NCBI RefSeq assembly: GCF_014203555.1
Contig: NZ_JACHJH010000001.1
Span: 1 to 64,000 of the forward strand
Direction: 5' to 3'
Source of the DNA: Streptomyces olivoverticillatus
GTDB taxonomy: Bacteria; Actinomycetota; Actinomycetes; Streptomycetales; Streptomycetaceae
Length of the DNA: 64,000 nucleotides
Part shown: one piece after another, positions 1-9,039 of the stretch
Position numbering within the stretch: position 1 is the stretch's first letter
How the letters are laid out: the number at the start of each line of letters is the position of its first letter
Program-made: the position numbers and the translations under genes
Notes under the pieces: generated by a model
Seen by the model: the letters and a program-made list of their open reading frames with translations, nothing else
What the model was told of the DNA's origin: nothing
The model's database searches: none

Positions 1-188
1 ACCCGGACGATCTGGCAGCCGGAGGCCGTCAGCTCGGCGATCTGCTGCAGCGTCGCACCGATGTCCGACGTGCGGGTCGTCGTCATCGACTGGACGGAGA
101 CGGGGGCGTCGCCGCCGACGGCCACGGATCCGACCTGGATCTTGCGGCTGACCCTGCGGTCGGCGAGCTTGGTCGGAACGGAAGGCAT
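1..188 (-). CDS. ispG: IspG (GcpE), 4-hydroxy-3-methylbut-2-enyl diphosphate synthase, N-terminal part
   Basis: Only the first 62 codons are inside the window; the gene runs off the left edge. The start reads [17 protein letters not shown], followed by the family's VQSMTTTRT stretch that forms the entrance to the TIM barrel. IspG is an Fe-S enzyme that turns MEcPP into HMBPP in the non-mevalonate isoprenoid pathway. It lies downstream of dxr and a site-2 protease on the same strand, the usual actinomycete order. The identification is firm; the catalytic cysteines are outside the window. Confidence 0.93.
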   Translation of the reverse strand, partial: MPSVPTKLADRRVSRKIQVGSVAVGGDAPVSVQSMTTTRTSDIGATLQQIAELTASGCQIVR

Positions 189-350
189 TCCAAGCGAAAT
201 CGCTGTCATCTGGCGAGCAACCCCAAGGTATGAATCATGGTCCCGAGATCGGCGGGCTCCGGCATCCGAGGTTACGGCACCGGATCCCTTCCGAGCACAT
301 TGCCGGTCCCCGCTGGGGAGGGGCGCGCTCGCGGCGGGTTGCGCCCCGGT

Positions 351-452
351 CCCGCCCTTTCACCGTTTCCGAGCGGGGCTACGCCCCCTCGCACCCCCGG
401 AAGCGGGGTCCCGAAGGGGCAGCAGCCCCTTCGGGAACGGCGAAAGGGCGGG
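351..452. repeat. Nested inverted repeats between the protease gene and ispG
   Basis: The 289-nt gap 189-477 has no gene. It holds an outer inverted repeat (351-370 with 434-452, one mismatch and one bulge). Inside are two smaller hairpins: GGGGC-TAC-GCCCC at 375-387, and a 12-bp perfect stem at 409-420/425-436 with an AGCA loop. The inner stem overlaps the outer right arm by three bases, so the two folds compete. It could be a transcription terminator or attenuator between the protease gene and ispG, or a dispersed intergenic repeat. Function is inferred only from structure. Confidence 0.55.
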
Positions 453-477
453 GTGGGGGCACCCCCGAAGCCACCGG

Positions 478-1779
478 CTACGTCAGCCGTACCGGGTTCA
501 CGACGTCGGCGATGAGCACCAGCAGCGTGAAGCAGACGAAGATGCCCGCCACCACGTACGCCACCGGCATCAGCTTCGCCACGTCGAAGGGGCCCGGGTC
601 GGGGCGCCGGAAGACCTTGGCGACGTGCCGCCGCACGGACTCCCACAGCGCCCCGGCGATGTGCCCGCCGTCCAGCGGCAGCAGCGGCAGCATGTTGAAC
701 AGGAACAGCGAGAGGTTGAAGCCGGCGACCAGGAAGAGCATGGTCGCGACCTGCTGGGACGGCGGGATGTCGAGGTTGAAGACCTCGCCGCCGACCCGGG
801 CCGCGCCGACGACGCCCATGGGCGAGTCGGCCTTGCGCTCGCCGCCGTCGAAGGCGGCGTTCCACAGGTCGGGGATCTTGCCGGGCAGGGCCACCAGGGA
901 CTCGACGCCGGACTGGACCATATCGCCCATACGGTTGACGGACTGCCCGAAGGACTGCTGGACGACACCGGTGGCAGGCGTGAAGCCCAGGAAGCCGGCG
1001 GTGACGTACTGGCCCTGGAGGGGGGCCCCCTTGCCGTCGTACTTCTGGACCTGGTTGGAGATCAGGTCGGCGGTGAGGGTCTTCCGCTCACCGTCCCGGA
1101 TCACGGTGATCGTGGCGGGGCCGGTGGTCTTGCGGATGTCCTTCTGGAGCGTGGACCAGTCAGTGGTCCTGTGGCCGTCGAAGGCCACGATCCTGTCCTT
1201 GGGCTGCAGGCCCGCGGCCTTGGCCGGGGAGTCCTTGGCGCCCTTGGGGCACTTGTCGGTCTTGGCGCTGGCCGAGACCACACAGTCGGAGACGGTGGAA
1301 ACCGTGGTGGTCTGGGTGTTGACGCCGAAGGACATCATCACGCCGAGGAAGATCACGACGGCGAGCACCAGGTTCATGAAGGGGCCCGCGAACATCACGA
1401 TCACGCGCTTCCACGGCTTGCGCGTGTAGAACATCCGCGTCTCGTCGCCGGGCTGGAGCTCCTCGTAGGCGGCCGAGCGGGCGTCCTCGATCATGCCGCG
1501 CCAGGGCGAGGTGGAGCGGGCGCTTATCCGGCCGTCCTCGCCGGGCGGGAACATCCCGATCATGCGGATGTAGCCACCGAGCGGGATGGCCTTGATGCCG
1601 TACTCCGTCTCGCCCTTCTTGCGCGAGAAGACCGTCGGGCCGAAGCCGACCATGTACTGCGGCACGCGGATGCCGAAGATCTTGGCGGTCGAGAGGTGGC
1701 CCAGCTCGTGCCAGGCGATGGAGAAGAGCAGACCCACCACGAAGACGACTATCCCGAGGATGGTCATCAGTGTCGTCAT
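478..1779 (-). CDS. M50 site-2 (intramembrane) zinc metalloprotease with PDZ domain
   Basis: This 433-aa membrane protein belongs to the RseP/Rip1 family, which cleaves anti-sigma factors and other membrane proteins inside the bilayer. Residues 24-28 are HELGH, the zinc motif, within the first membrane helix. A PDZ-like region covers roughly residues 150-230. The second active-site motif, [10 protein letters not shown], is near residue 373 and is followed by another hydrophobic helix. The start overlaps the end of dxr by four bases (ATGA), so the two are translationally coupled. Mycobacterial Rip1 sits beside dxr and ispG in the same way. The substrate cannot be told from this window. Confidence 0.93.
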   Translation of the reverse strand: MTTLMTILGIVVFVVGLLFSIAWHELGHLSTAKIFGIRVPQYMVGFGPTVFSRKKGETEYGIKAIPLGGYIRMIGMFPPGEDGRISARSTSPWRGMIEDARSAAYEELQPGDETRMFYTRKPWKRVIVMFAGPFMNLVLAVVIFLGVMMSFGVNTQTTTVSTVSDCVVSASAKTDKCPKGAKDSPAKAAGLQPKDRIVAFDGHRTTDWSTLQKDIRKTTGPATITVIRDGERKTLTADLISNQVQKYDGKGAPLQGQYVTAGFLGFTPATGVVQQSFGQSVNRMGDMVQSGVESLVALPGKIPDLWNAAFDGGERKADSPMGVVGAARVGGEVFNLDIPPSQQVATMLFLVAGFNLSLFLFNMLPLLPLDGGHIAGALWESVRRHVAKVFRRPDPGPFDVAKLMPVAYVVAGIFVCFTLLVLIADVVNPVRLT

Positions 1780-3050
1780 GCGCGGGCCTCCGAGGTCGCT
1801 TGCGCCGTACGGGCGGCCGTGCGGGCCGCCAGTTCACGGGCCCGGGCACGGGCCCAGGTCTCCGCTTGCAGGACGTCCGAGAGGGTCAGCCGGGTTCCCG
1901 CTGCGGGGGTCCCGTGCTCTGCCACCACCTCGGCGACGGTGTCCACAATCCCATTGAACGGCAGGTGTCCGCTCAAGAACGCATCGACGCACTCCTCATT
2001 GGCGGCGTTGAACACCGCGGGCGCGGTGCCGCCGAGGGAGCCGACGTGCCGGGCCAGGCCCACCGAGGGGAAGGCGTCGTCGTCGAGCGGGAAGAATTCC
2101 CAGGTGGAGGCCTTGGACCAGTCGAAGGCGGGGGCGGCGTCCGGCACCCGGTCGGGCCAGCCCAGGCCGATGGCGATGGGGCCGCGCATATCCGGCGGGG
2201 TGGCCTGGGCCAGCGTGGAACCGTCGGTGAACTCCACCATCGAGTGGACGTACGACTGCGGATGGACCACGACCTCGATGCGCTCGAAGGGGATGTCGTA
2301 GAGCAGGTGCGCCTCGATGACCTCCAGCCCCTTGTTCACCAGGGTGGCGGAGTTGATCGTGATCACCGGGCCCATGGACCAGGTGGGGTGCGCCAGGGCG
2401 TCCTGCGGCGTGACGGACGCCAGCTCGGCCTTCGTACGGCCGCGGAAGGGGCCGCCGGAGGCGGTGACCACGAGCTTGCGGACCTCGGAGCGGGCGCCGC
2501 CGAGGAGGGCCTGGAAGAGCGCCGCGTGCTCGGAGTCCACCGGGATGATCTGGCCGGGCTTGGCGATCGCCTTCACCAGCGGCCCGCCGACGATCAGCGA
2601 CTCCTTGTTGGCCAGGGCCAGCGTGCGGCCCGCCTCCAGGGCGGCCAGCGTCGGGGCGAGGCCGATGGAGCCGGTGATGCCGTTGAGGACCGTGTGGCAC
2701 TCGCTGCGGGCCAGCTCGGTGGCCGCCTCGGGGCCCGCGAGGATCTCGGGCAGCGGCTCGCTCCCGTACTGCTCCGCCAGCGCCTCGCGCAGCGCGGGCG
2801 CCTTGTCGGCCTGCGCCACCGCGACCGTGCGCACGCGCAGCCGGTGCGCCTGCTCGGCCAGGAGCGCCACCCGGCCGCCCGCGGCGGACAGGCCCGTCAC
2901 GGTGAAGCGGTCGGGGTTGCGCAGGACCAGGTCGATGGCCTGGGTGCCGATCGAACCGGTCGAGCCGAGGATCACGATCTCGCGCGGTCCGCCACCGGCG
3001 TGGATGCCGGCGGAGTAGCGCAGGTGCGGGTCAGCGAGGGAGTCCGTCAT
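1776..3050 (-). CDS. dxr: 1-deoxy-D-xylulose 5-phosphate reductoisomerase
   Basis: This 424-aa cytoplasmic enzyme converts DXP to MEP, the committed step of the non-mevalonate isoprenoid pathway and the target of fosmidomycin. The NADPH-binding glycine motif [14 protein letters not shown] is near residues 27-40. The SEHAALFQ and ASGGPFRG stretches of the active site are in the middle, and the GWP metal/substrate region is in the C-terminal half. The N-terminus is somewhat extended (about 25 residues before the Rossmann fold). A GGTGGA-like ribosome site precedes the ATG. It is the first gene of a dxr-protease unit that overlaps by ATGA. Confidence 0.97.
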   Translation of the reverse strand: MTDSLADPHLRYSAGIHAGGGPREIVILGSTGSIGTQAIDLVLRNPDRFTVTGLSAAGGRVALLAEQAHRLRVRTVAVAQADKAPALREALAEQYGSEPLPEILAGPEAATELARSECHTVLNGITGSIGLAPTLAALEAGRTLALANKESLIVGGPLVKAIAKPGQIIPVDSEHAALFQALLGGARSEVRKLVVTASGGPFRGRTKAELASVTPQDALAHPTWSMGPVITINSATLVNKGLEVIEAHLLYDIPFERIEVVVHPQSYVHSMVEFTDGSTLAQATPPDMRGPIAIGLGWPDRVPDAAPAFDWSKASTWEFFPLDDDAFPSVGLARHVGSLGGTAPAVFNAANEECVDAFLSGHLPFNGIVDTVAEVVAEHGTPAAGTRLTLSDVLQAETWARARARELAARTAARTAQATSEARA

Positions 3051-3122
3051 TCCACCATTGTGGCGGCATCGCCGGTGCGGCCCGACAGGGGCGTCCCGGT
3101 GATGCCGCCATGGGGGCCACCC

Positions 3123-5057
3123 TCAGCGGATCGGCCGGTGGACGTTCTCGGCCTTGGAGGGGCCGGGGGTGGCGTCGGCGATCCAGGGGCCGTCACCGCT
3201 GGGGTCGACGATGCCGCTCTCCAGCCACTCGTAGGAGCCGGACATCACGCCGGAGACGACCTTGCGGTCGACGTCGTCGGTGTTGGTCCACAGCCGGTGG
3301 AACAGCTCCTCCACCCGGATGCGGGACTGGCGGCAGAAGGCGTCGGCGAGCTCGTAGGCCTGCGGGCCGTGGCCGCCCTCGGTGCGCAGCCTCTCGGCCC
3401 GTACGCAGGCGGCGCTCATCGCGAACAGCTCGGCGCCGATGTCGACGATGCGGCCCAGGAAGCCCTGCTTGGTCTCCATCCGGCCCTGCCAGCGGGACAT
3501 GGCGTAGAAGGTCGACCGGGCGAGCTTGCGCGAGGAGCGCTCGACGTAGCGCAGATGGGTGGAGAGATCGCGGTGGCCGGCGGGGTGGAACTCGGCGTAG
3601 GTGCGCGGCAGCTGTCCGGGGCCGGTCACCAGCTTGGGCAGCCAGCGGGCGTAGAAGCCGCCCGCGCGGGCGCCGGCGCGGGCCTTGTCGCCCAGGGACT
3701 TCTCGGGGTCGATCAGGTCGCCCGCCACCGACAGGTGGGCGTCGACGGCCTCGCGGGCGATCAGCAGGTGCATGATCTCGGTGGAGCCCTCGAAGATGCG
3801 GTTGATGCGGGAGTCGCGCAGCATCTGCTCGGCGGGCACGGCGCGCTCGCCGCGGGCGGCGAGGGAGGCGGCGGTCTCGTAGCCGCGGCCGCCGCGGATC
3901 TGGACCAGCTCGTCGGTCATCAGCCAGGCCATCTCACTGGCGTAGAGCTTGGCGAGGGCCGCTTCGATGCGGATGTCGTTGCGGTCCTCGTCGGCCATCT
4001 GACTGGAGAGGTCGAGGATGGCCTCCAGCGCGAAGGTGGTGGCCGCGATGAAGGAGATCTTCGAGCCGACGGCCTCGTGCTTGGCGATGGGCTTGCCCCA
4101 CTGCTCGCGGGCGGTGGACCACTCGCGGGCGATCTTCAGCGCCCACTTGCCGCCGGCGACGCACATCGCGGGGATGGACAGCCGGCCGGTGTTGAGCGTC
4201 GTCAGCGCGATCTTCAGGCCGGAGCCCTCGGGGCCGATGCGGTTCGCCGCGGGGACGCGGACCTGGTGGAAGCGGGTGACGCCGTTCTCGATGCCGCGCA
4301 GGCCCATGAAGGCGTTGCGGCGCTCGACGGTGACGCCCTCGGCGGCGGCCTCGACGACGAAGGCGGTGATGCCGCCCTTGTGCCCCTCGCTCCTGGGCAC
4401 CCGGGCCATGACGACGAGCAGGTCGGCGACGACGCCGTTGGTGGTCCACAGCTTGACGCCGTCGAGGACGTAGTCGTCGCCGTCGGGCACGGCGGTGGTC
4501 GCCAGGCGGGCCGGGTCGGAGCCGACATCCGGCTCGGTGAGCAGGAAGGCGGAGATGTCGGTGCGCGCACAGCGCGGCAGGAAGGTCTCCTTCTGCTCCT
4601 GGGTGCCGAAGAGCTTGAGCGGCTGCGGGACGCCGATGGACTGGTGCGCTGAGAGCAGGGCGCCGACGACAGGGCTGACGGAGCCGACGAGGGAGAGCGC
4701 CTTGTTGTAGTAGAGCTGGGTGAGACCGAGCCCGCCGTACTTGGTGTCGATCTTCATGCCGAAGGCGCCGAGCTCCTTGAGCCCGTCGACCGTCTCGTCC
4801 GGGATCTTGGCCTCGCGCTCGATGCGGGCGCTGTCGATGCGGGTCTCGCAGAAGTCGCGGAGCTTGGCCAGGAACTGCTCGCCGCGCCGGACGTCCTCGG
4901 GGTCGGCGTCCGGGTAGGGGTGGATCAGGTCGAGGCGGAACCGGCCGAGGAAGAGTTCCTTGGCGAAGCTGGGCTTCTTCCAGTCCGTCTCCCGGGCCGC
5001 TTCGGCGACCTGGCGCGCTTCGCGCTCGGAGACCGGTCGTACGGATGGTGCGGTCAT
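3123..5057 (-). CDS. Acyl-CoA dehydrogenase, long form (about 644 aa)
   Basis: FAD enzyme that introduces the alpha-beta double bond in acyl-CoA during beta-oxidation. The core has the FAD/substrate motif LLTEPDVGSD, the middle beta-barrel, and the C-terminal helical domain with IRGGRGYETA and RINRIFEGST. The Glu in FEGST is at the position of the catalytic base. At 644 residues it exceeds the usual 380-400 aa, with an N-terminal extension of about 60 residues and a C-terminal one of about 180, like mitochondrial VLCAD/ACAD9. The start MTAPSV is chosen because GGTGAGG lies seven bases upstream; an in-frame GTG inside that site is rejected. Substrate length is unknown. Confidence 0.9.
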   Translation of the reverse strand: MTAPSVRPVSEREARQVAEAARETDWKKPSFAKELFLGRFRLDLIHPYPDADPEDVRRGEQFLAKLRDFCETRIDSARIEREAKIPDETVDGLKELGAFGMKIDTKYGGLGLTQLYYNKALSLVGSVSPVVGALLSAHQSIGVPQPLKLFGTQEQKETFLPRCARTDISAFLLTEPDVGSDPARLATTAVPDGDDYVLDGVKLWTTNGVVADLLVVMARVPRSEGHKGGITAFVVEAAAEGVTVERRNAFMGLRGIENGVTRFHQVRVPAANRIGPEGSGLKIALTTLNTGRLSIPAMCVAGGKWALKIAREWSTAREQWGKPIAKHEAVGSKISFIAATTFALEAILDLSSQMADEDRNDIRIEAALAKLYASEMAWLMTDELVQIRGGRGYETAASLAARGERAVPAEQMLRDSRINRIFEGSTEIMHLLIAREAVDAHLSVAGDLIDPEKSLGDKARAGARAGGFYARWLPKLVTGPGQLPRTYAEFHPAGHRDLSTHLRYVERSSRKLARSTFYAMSRWQGRMETKQGFLGRIVDIGAELFAMSAACVRAERLRTEGGHGPQAYELADAFCRQSRIRVEELFHRLWTNTDDVDRKVVSGVMSGSYEWLESGIVDPSGDGPWIADATPGPSKAENVHRPIR

Positions 5058-5186
5058 CGGGCACCTCACCGCTTCGAGTCGGGGCGGTTTGCCGGTCGAC
5101 TACCGACCGGTGCTACTCGTCCGTATGTACCTACCCGATCCTCTACCTCTCTACCAGACCCCGTGCAAGGTTCCGGCCCGCGGACC

Positions 5187-5921
5187 TCAGCGGCCCGCGC
5201 CGGGGGTGACCAGTCCGCTCTCGTAGGCGACGACGACCGCCTGCGCGCGGCTGCACAGGCCCAGCTTGGTCATGGCCCGGTTGAGGTGCGTCTTGACGGT
5301 GGCCTCGCTGATGACGAGCTCGGCGGCGATCTCCACGTTGGACAGGCCGCGGCCGGTCAGCCGGAGCACCTCCAGCTCGCGGCCGGTCAGGGCGTCCAGG
5401 GCCGCCGGGGCCGGCTGTTCCGGGCCGGGGGCCGCCTCGGGCCGGCGGCTGAACGCCTCGACGAGCCGGCGGGTGACGGTGGGCGCGAAGAGGGTGTCGC
5501 CGCCCGCGACGGCCGCGATGGCGGCCAGCAGCCGCTGCGGTCCGGCGTCCTTGAGCAGGAAGCCCGCGGCACCGGCGCGCAGTGCGGCGTAGACGTACTC
5601 GTCGAGGTCGAAGGTGGTCAGGACCAGGACGCGGGGGGCGGGGTCGGCGGCGTGCTCCAGGATGCGCTCGGTGGCGGCGATGCCGCTGAGGCCGGGCATC
5701 CGGATGTCCATGAGGATCACGTCGGGCCGGTGTTCGGCGGCCAGCGCGATGGCCTCGGCCCCGTCGGCCGCCTCGCCGACGACGGTCATCCCCGGGGCGG
5801 CGCGCAGCAGGGCGGCCACCCCGGCGCGGATGAGGATCTGGTCGTCCACGACGAGGACGCGTATGACGGCTTCGCCGTGCGCGGCAGCCCCGGCCTGTCT
5901 GTCATCGGCCATCCCGGTCAT
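5187..5921 (-). CDS. NarL/LuxR-family response regulator
   Basis: The 244-aa protein has a receiver domain (residues about 20-140) with VLVVDD at the acidic pocket and phospho-acceptor Asp72 in VILMDIRMPG. A C-terminal LuxR-type helix-turn-helix follows (LTGRELEVLRL to VKTHLNRAM, about residues 180-240). Its start lies inside the end of the histidine kinase gene (20-nt overlap), so the pair is one operon and almost certainly one signalling system. The signal and target promoters cannot be told; neither neighbour gene is a clear target. Confidence 0.92.
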   Translation of the reverse strand: MTGMADDRQAGAAAHGEAVIRVLVVDDQILIRAGVAALLRAAPGMTVVGEAADGAEAIALAAEHRPDVILMDIRMPGLSGIAATERILEHAADPAPRVLVLTTFDLDEYVYAALRAGAAGFLLKDAGPQRLLAAIAAVAGGDTLFAPTVTRRLVEAFSRRPEAAPGPEQPAPAALDALTGRELEVLRLTGRGLSNVEIAAELVISEATVKTHLNRAMTKLGLCSRAQAVVVAYESGLVTPGAGR

Positions 5922-7137
5922 TTCCGGTCGTCCCTCTCCCGTGCCCCGGCTGGAGGGGAAGGGTGAGCCGGACCTCGAACCCGCCCTCGTCGCGCGGGCC
6001 GGCGGCCAGGGTTCCCCCGTAGATCCTGGCGCGCTCGCGCATGCCGATCAACCCGTGTCCGGCGGACGGTTCGCGGTTGGCCGGAACCGTATCCCGCCCG
6101 TCGTCCGTGACCCGCACGAACAGCTGGTGTGGCCGGAACTCGACGCGGACGGCGGCGCAGGCGGGGCGGGCGTGCTTGATGACGTTGGTGAGCGCCTCCT
6201 GCACGACGCGGTACGCGCAGAGGTCCGGCCCCGGCGGCAGCGGCCGCCGCTCCCCCACGATCTCCAGCTCCACCCGGACGCCCGCGGCCCGGACGCGCTC
6301 GGCGGTCTCCTCCAGCCGGTCCAGGCCGGGCGTGGGCTGGTACGGGCCGTCGCCCGGGCTCTCGCCGACGCCCTCGGGACCCACCCGCAGCACGGCCAGC
6401 AGCCGGCGCAGCTCCTCCAGGGCCTCGCCGCTGGCGGCCGAGACGGCGCCCAGCGCGGCGCGGGCGGTGCGGGCGTCGGAGGCGAACACGTAGTGGGCGA
6501 GGCCGGCCTGCACGGAGATCACGGACATGTGGTGGGCGACGACGTCGTGCAGCTCGCGGGCGATGCGTACGCGCTCCTCGGCGACCGCCCGGCGGGCGCC
6601 CAGCGCCTGCTCGCGCCGCAGCTGGCCGCTGACGGCGGTCAACTGGGTGTTGCGCAGGGACAGTTGCCGGGCGGCGTTGCCGAACCACCACAGGGCGAGG
6701 GGGGCGACGACGGCCTCGGCGATCACCGCCGCCCTGTCGATGTAGGGGTTCGACAGCCCGGCGGCGATCCACAGGCCGCTGGTGGCCGCCGTGCACAGGG
6801 CGGCGGCGCGGGGCGGGCGGGAGGCGGCGACCGTGTAGGCGGCGAGCATGACCGCTCCCGCGTCGACGATGGGCCAGTAGCCCGTGACGATGAGGGCCAG
6901 CCACAACGCGCCGACCACGGCGAACACGGTGACGGGGGCTCTCCTGCGGGCCGCGACGGCCAGATTGGCGGCGGCGGTCAGCGCGCAGCTGCCCGCGTCC
7001 AGGGCCTGCCAGCCCTCGGGCGGCCGCTGGCGCCCCACCAGCAGCGCCACCACCAGGAATGCGACCGCCAGCGGCAGGTCCAAGACCGCACGCGGCCACC
7101 TCGCGACGTGCCGTTCCAGCGCCCGCACCGTCCGCAT
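5902..7137 (-). CDS. Sensor histidine kinase (HisKA_3 family)
   Basis: Membrane kinase of the NarX/DesK class and partner of the response regulator it overlaps. The N-terminal half is a run of hydrophobic helices (about 4-6 membrane segments). The dimerisation motif RIARELHDVVAHHMSV carries the phospho-histidine. The ATP domain has the N-box ALTNVIKHA and the G-box stretch HGLIGMRERARIYGG. The start MRTVRALERH (411 aa) is chosen because the upstream in-frame codons are not coding-like; another ATG lies 36 nt upstream at 7173. No periplasmic sensor domain is obvious, so the signal is probably sensed in or near the membrane. Confidence 0.88.
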   Translation of the reverse strand: MRTVRALERHVARWPRAVLDLPLAVAFLVVALLVGRQRPPEGWQALDAGSCALTAAANLAVAARRRAPVTVFAVVGALWLALIVTGYWPIVDAGAVMLAAYTVAASRPPRAAALCTAATSGLWIAAGLSNPYIDRAAVIAEAVVAPLALWWFGNAARQLSLRNTQLTAVSGQLRREQALGARRAVAEERVRIARELHDVVAHHMSVISVQAGLAHYVFASDARTARAALGAVSAASGEALEELRRLLAVLRVGPEGVGESPGDGPYQPTPGLDRLEETAERVRAAGVRVELEIVGERRPLPPGPDLCAYRVVQEALTNVIKHARPACAAVRVEFRPHQLFVRVTDDGRDTVPANREPSAGHGLIGMRERARIYGGTLAAGPRDEGGFEVRLTLPLQPGHGRGTTGNDRDGR

Positions 7138-7363
7138 CGCCGCAGCGTAGCGGCGCGGCGAAGGGCCCGGCATCGGTCGGGCGGACGGGGTCGCGCCTAC
7201 TGCGCTGGTTGTAGGCGGAAGAGCGGCTACCGCGTAAGTTGAGGCGGAATTCCACCCGTTACGGGACGACCGGGTGCGCCCCGGGCCCGTAGCGTCCTGT
7301 CTGCCGGCACGGACTGCGGACACGGGGGAACGCACGGGGGACGTGCCGGCGGCAACGGGGGAA

Positions 7364-7403
7364 GCAGTGCGCTCCGGGCCGCGGGGGCTCCGGAGCGCAC
7401 TGC
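7364..7403 (-). terminator. Hairpin terminator of the aldehyde dehydrogenase gene
   Basis: A perfect 14-bp inverted repeat (7364-7377 with 7390-7403, 12-nt loop) starts 15 nt after the stop codon of the aldehyde dehydrogenase gene. It lacks a T-run, as is common for Streptomyces terminators. Confidence 0.7.
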
Positions 7404-7417
7404 GGTGTGAACAGGTG

Positions 7418-8863
7418 TCAGAGGCCGAGGCCGGTGAGGACGAGCACCCGCTCGTAGGTGTAGTCGTCCATGGCGTAGCGCACGCCCTCGCGGCCCACGC
7501 CGGACTGCTTGGTGCCGCCGTAGGGCATCTGGTCGGCGCGGTAGGACGGCACGTCGCCGATGACCACGCCGCCGACCTCCAGCGCGCGGTGCGCGCGGAA
7601 GGCGGTCTGCACGTCGTGCGTGAAGACGCCGGCCTGGAGGCCGTACGGGGAGTCGTTGACGGCGGCGAAGGCGGCGTCCTCGTCGTCGGCCTTGGCGATG
7701 GTCAGCACCGGGCCGAAGACCTCCTCGCAGGCGATCGTCACATCGGCGGGGACGTCCGCGAGCACGGTCGGGGCGTAGGTGGCGCCCTCGCGCTTGCCGC
7801 CGGCGAGCAGGGTGGCGCCCGCGGCGACGGCCTCCTCGACCCAGGACTCCACGCGCTTGGCGGCGTCCTCGCTGACCAGCGGGCCGACGTCGGTGGCGGC
7901 GTCGGACGGGTCGCCCGTCACCTGCGCCTCGACGGCGGCGACGACCTTCGGCAGCAGCCGCTCGTAGAGCGAGGCGTCGGCGATGACGCGCTGCACGGAG
8001 ATGCAGGACTGGCCGCCCTGGTAGTTGGAGAAGGTGGCGATGCGCTGCGCCGCCCAGTCCAGGTCCGCCTCGGAGGACCAGTCGGCCAGCACGACGGCCG
8101 CGCCGTTGCCGCCGAGCTCCAGGGTGACGTGCTTGCGCGGGGCGGAGTCGAGGATCGACCAGCCGACCGGGCCGGAGCCGGTGAAGGAGATGACCGGCAG
8201 CCGCTCGTCCTGGACGAGGGCGGGCATCCGGTCGTTCGGCACGGGCAGCACGCTCCACGAGCCCGCGGGCAGGTCCGTCTCGGCGAGGATCTCGCCCAGG
8301 ACGAGGGAGGAGATCGGGGTGGCCGGGGCGGGCTTGAGGATGATCGGGGCGCCGACGGCGATGGCCGGGGCGACCTTGTGCGCGCTCAGGTTGAGCGGGA
8401 AGTTGAAGGGCGCGATGCCGAGGACGACGCCGCGGGGGAAGCGGCGGGTCAGCGCGAGGCGGCCGGTGCCGCCGGCGTCGGTGTCCAGGCGCTGGGCGTC
8501 GCCGGCGTTGAAGCGGCGCGCCTCTTCGGCGGCCCAGCGGAAGACGGAGACGGCACGGCCGACCTCGCCGCGGGCCCACTTGATGGGCTTGCCGTTCTCG
8601 GCGGAGATCAGCTGGGCGATCTCCTCGGTGCGCTCGGTCAGCCGCTTGGCGACGTGGTCGAGGGCCGCGGTGCGGACGTGCGCGGGGGTCGCCGCGAACT
8701 CGTCGCGCACGGCGTGCGCGGCGGCCACGGCCTCCTCGACCTGCGCCTCGGTGGGCACGCTCACGGTGCCGACGAGACGACCGTCCCAGGAGTTCGTGAC
8801 CTCGAAGGTCTCCTCGCCGGTGGCCTCGCGGCCGGCCAGCCAGAACGCGTGGGGAGCAGTCAC
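7418..8863 (-). CDS. NAD(P)-dependent aldehyde dehydrogenase, likely succinate-semialdehyde or related
   Basis: The 481-aa ALDH oxidises an aldehyde to the acid. Visible are the cofactor region (APFNFPLNLSAHKVAPAI), the catalytic Glu in LELGGNGAAVV and nucleophile Cys287 in GGQSCISV. The GTG start (MTAPHAFWLAGRE) has GGAGG seven bases upstream. In a locus with GabT, pot transport genes and a second ALDH, oxidation of succinate semialdehyde or of gamma-glutamyl-aminobutyraldehyde (PuuC role) is the best guess. The QSCISV active site is also seen in lactaldehyde-type and non-phosphorylating GAPDH-type enzymes, so the substrate is uncertain. A PucR regulator gene lies just upstream. Confidence 0.88.
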   Translation of the reverse strand: MTAPHAFWLAGREATGEETFEVTNSWDGRLVGTVSVPTEAQVEEAVAAAHAVRDEFAATPAHVRTAALDHVAKRLTERTEEIAQLISAENGKPIKWARGEVGRAVSVFRWAAEEARRFNAGDAQRLDTDAGGTGRLALTRRFPRGVVLGIAPFNFPLNLSAHKVAPAIAVGAPIILKPAPATPISSLVLGEILAETDLPAGSWSVLPVPNDRMPALVQDERLPVISFTGSGPVGWSILDSAPRKHVTLELGGNGAAVVLADWSSEADLDWAAQRIATFSNYQGGQSCISVQRVIADASLYERLLPKVVAAVEAQVTGDPSDAATDVGPLVSEDAAKRVESWVEEAVAAGATLLAGGKREGATYAPTVLADVPADVTIACEEVFGPVLTIAKADDEDAAFAAVNDSPYGLQAGVFTHDVQTAFRAHRALEVGGVVIGDVPSYRADQMPYGGTKQSGVGREGVRYAMDDYTYERVLVLTGLGL

Positions 8864-8930
8864 GGATTCCTCCGGGGGTGCAGACGTTGTTGGGCTCCCC
8901 CACGGTAGGTCTGCGACGCATCGGGGGCGC

Positions 8931-8974
8931 TTGTCCGCAATGGAGCATGCCGTGGCTTGTGCGCTCCGCAATGG
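8931..8974. promoter_or_regulatory. Direct repeats upstream of the aldehyde dehydrogenase gene
   Basis: TCCGCAATGG occurs at 8934-8943 and again at 8965-8974, 31 bp apart (about three helical turns), each preceded by TTGT within ten bases. The first copy forms TTGTCCGC, which is also found upstream of gabT and potD. The sites lie 68-111 nt upstream of the GTG start, suiting binding by the adjacent PucR regulator. This is inferred from repetition only. Confidence 0.4.
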
Positions 8975-9039
8975 CGCGATGGGGGCGGTGCGACGCCGGT
9001 TTGCGGCTCCCACGCAGGGGCGCCCGTGCCGAAGGCCGG

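Noticed and set aside
1770..4652. Very long plus-strand open frame opposite dxr and the acyl-CoA dehydrogenase
   Set aside because: It is antisense to two clear genes and has a Gly/Ala/Arg/His-rich translation without motifs; long antisense frames are normal in DNA with this G+C.
6998..7335. Longer N-terminus of the histidine kinase starting at 7335
   Set aside because: The extra 66 residues are not coding-like and precede the first membrane helix; the ATG at 7137 fits better.
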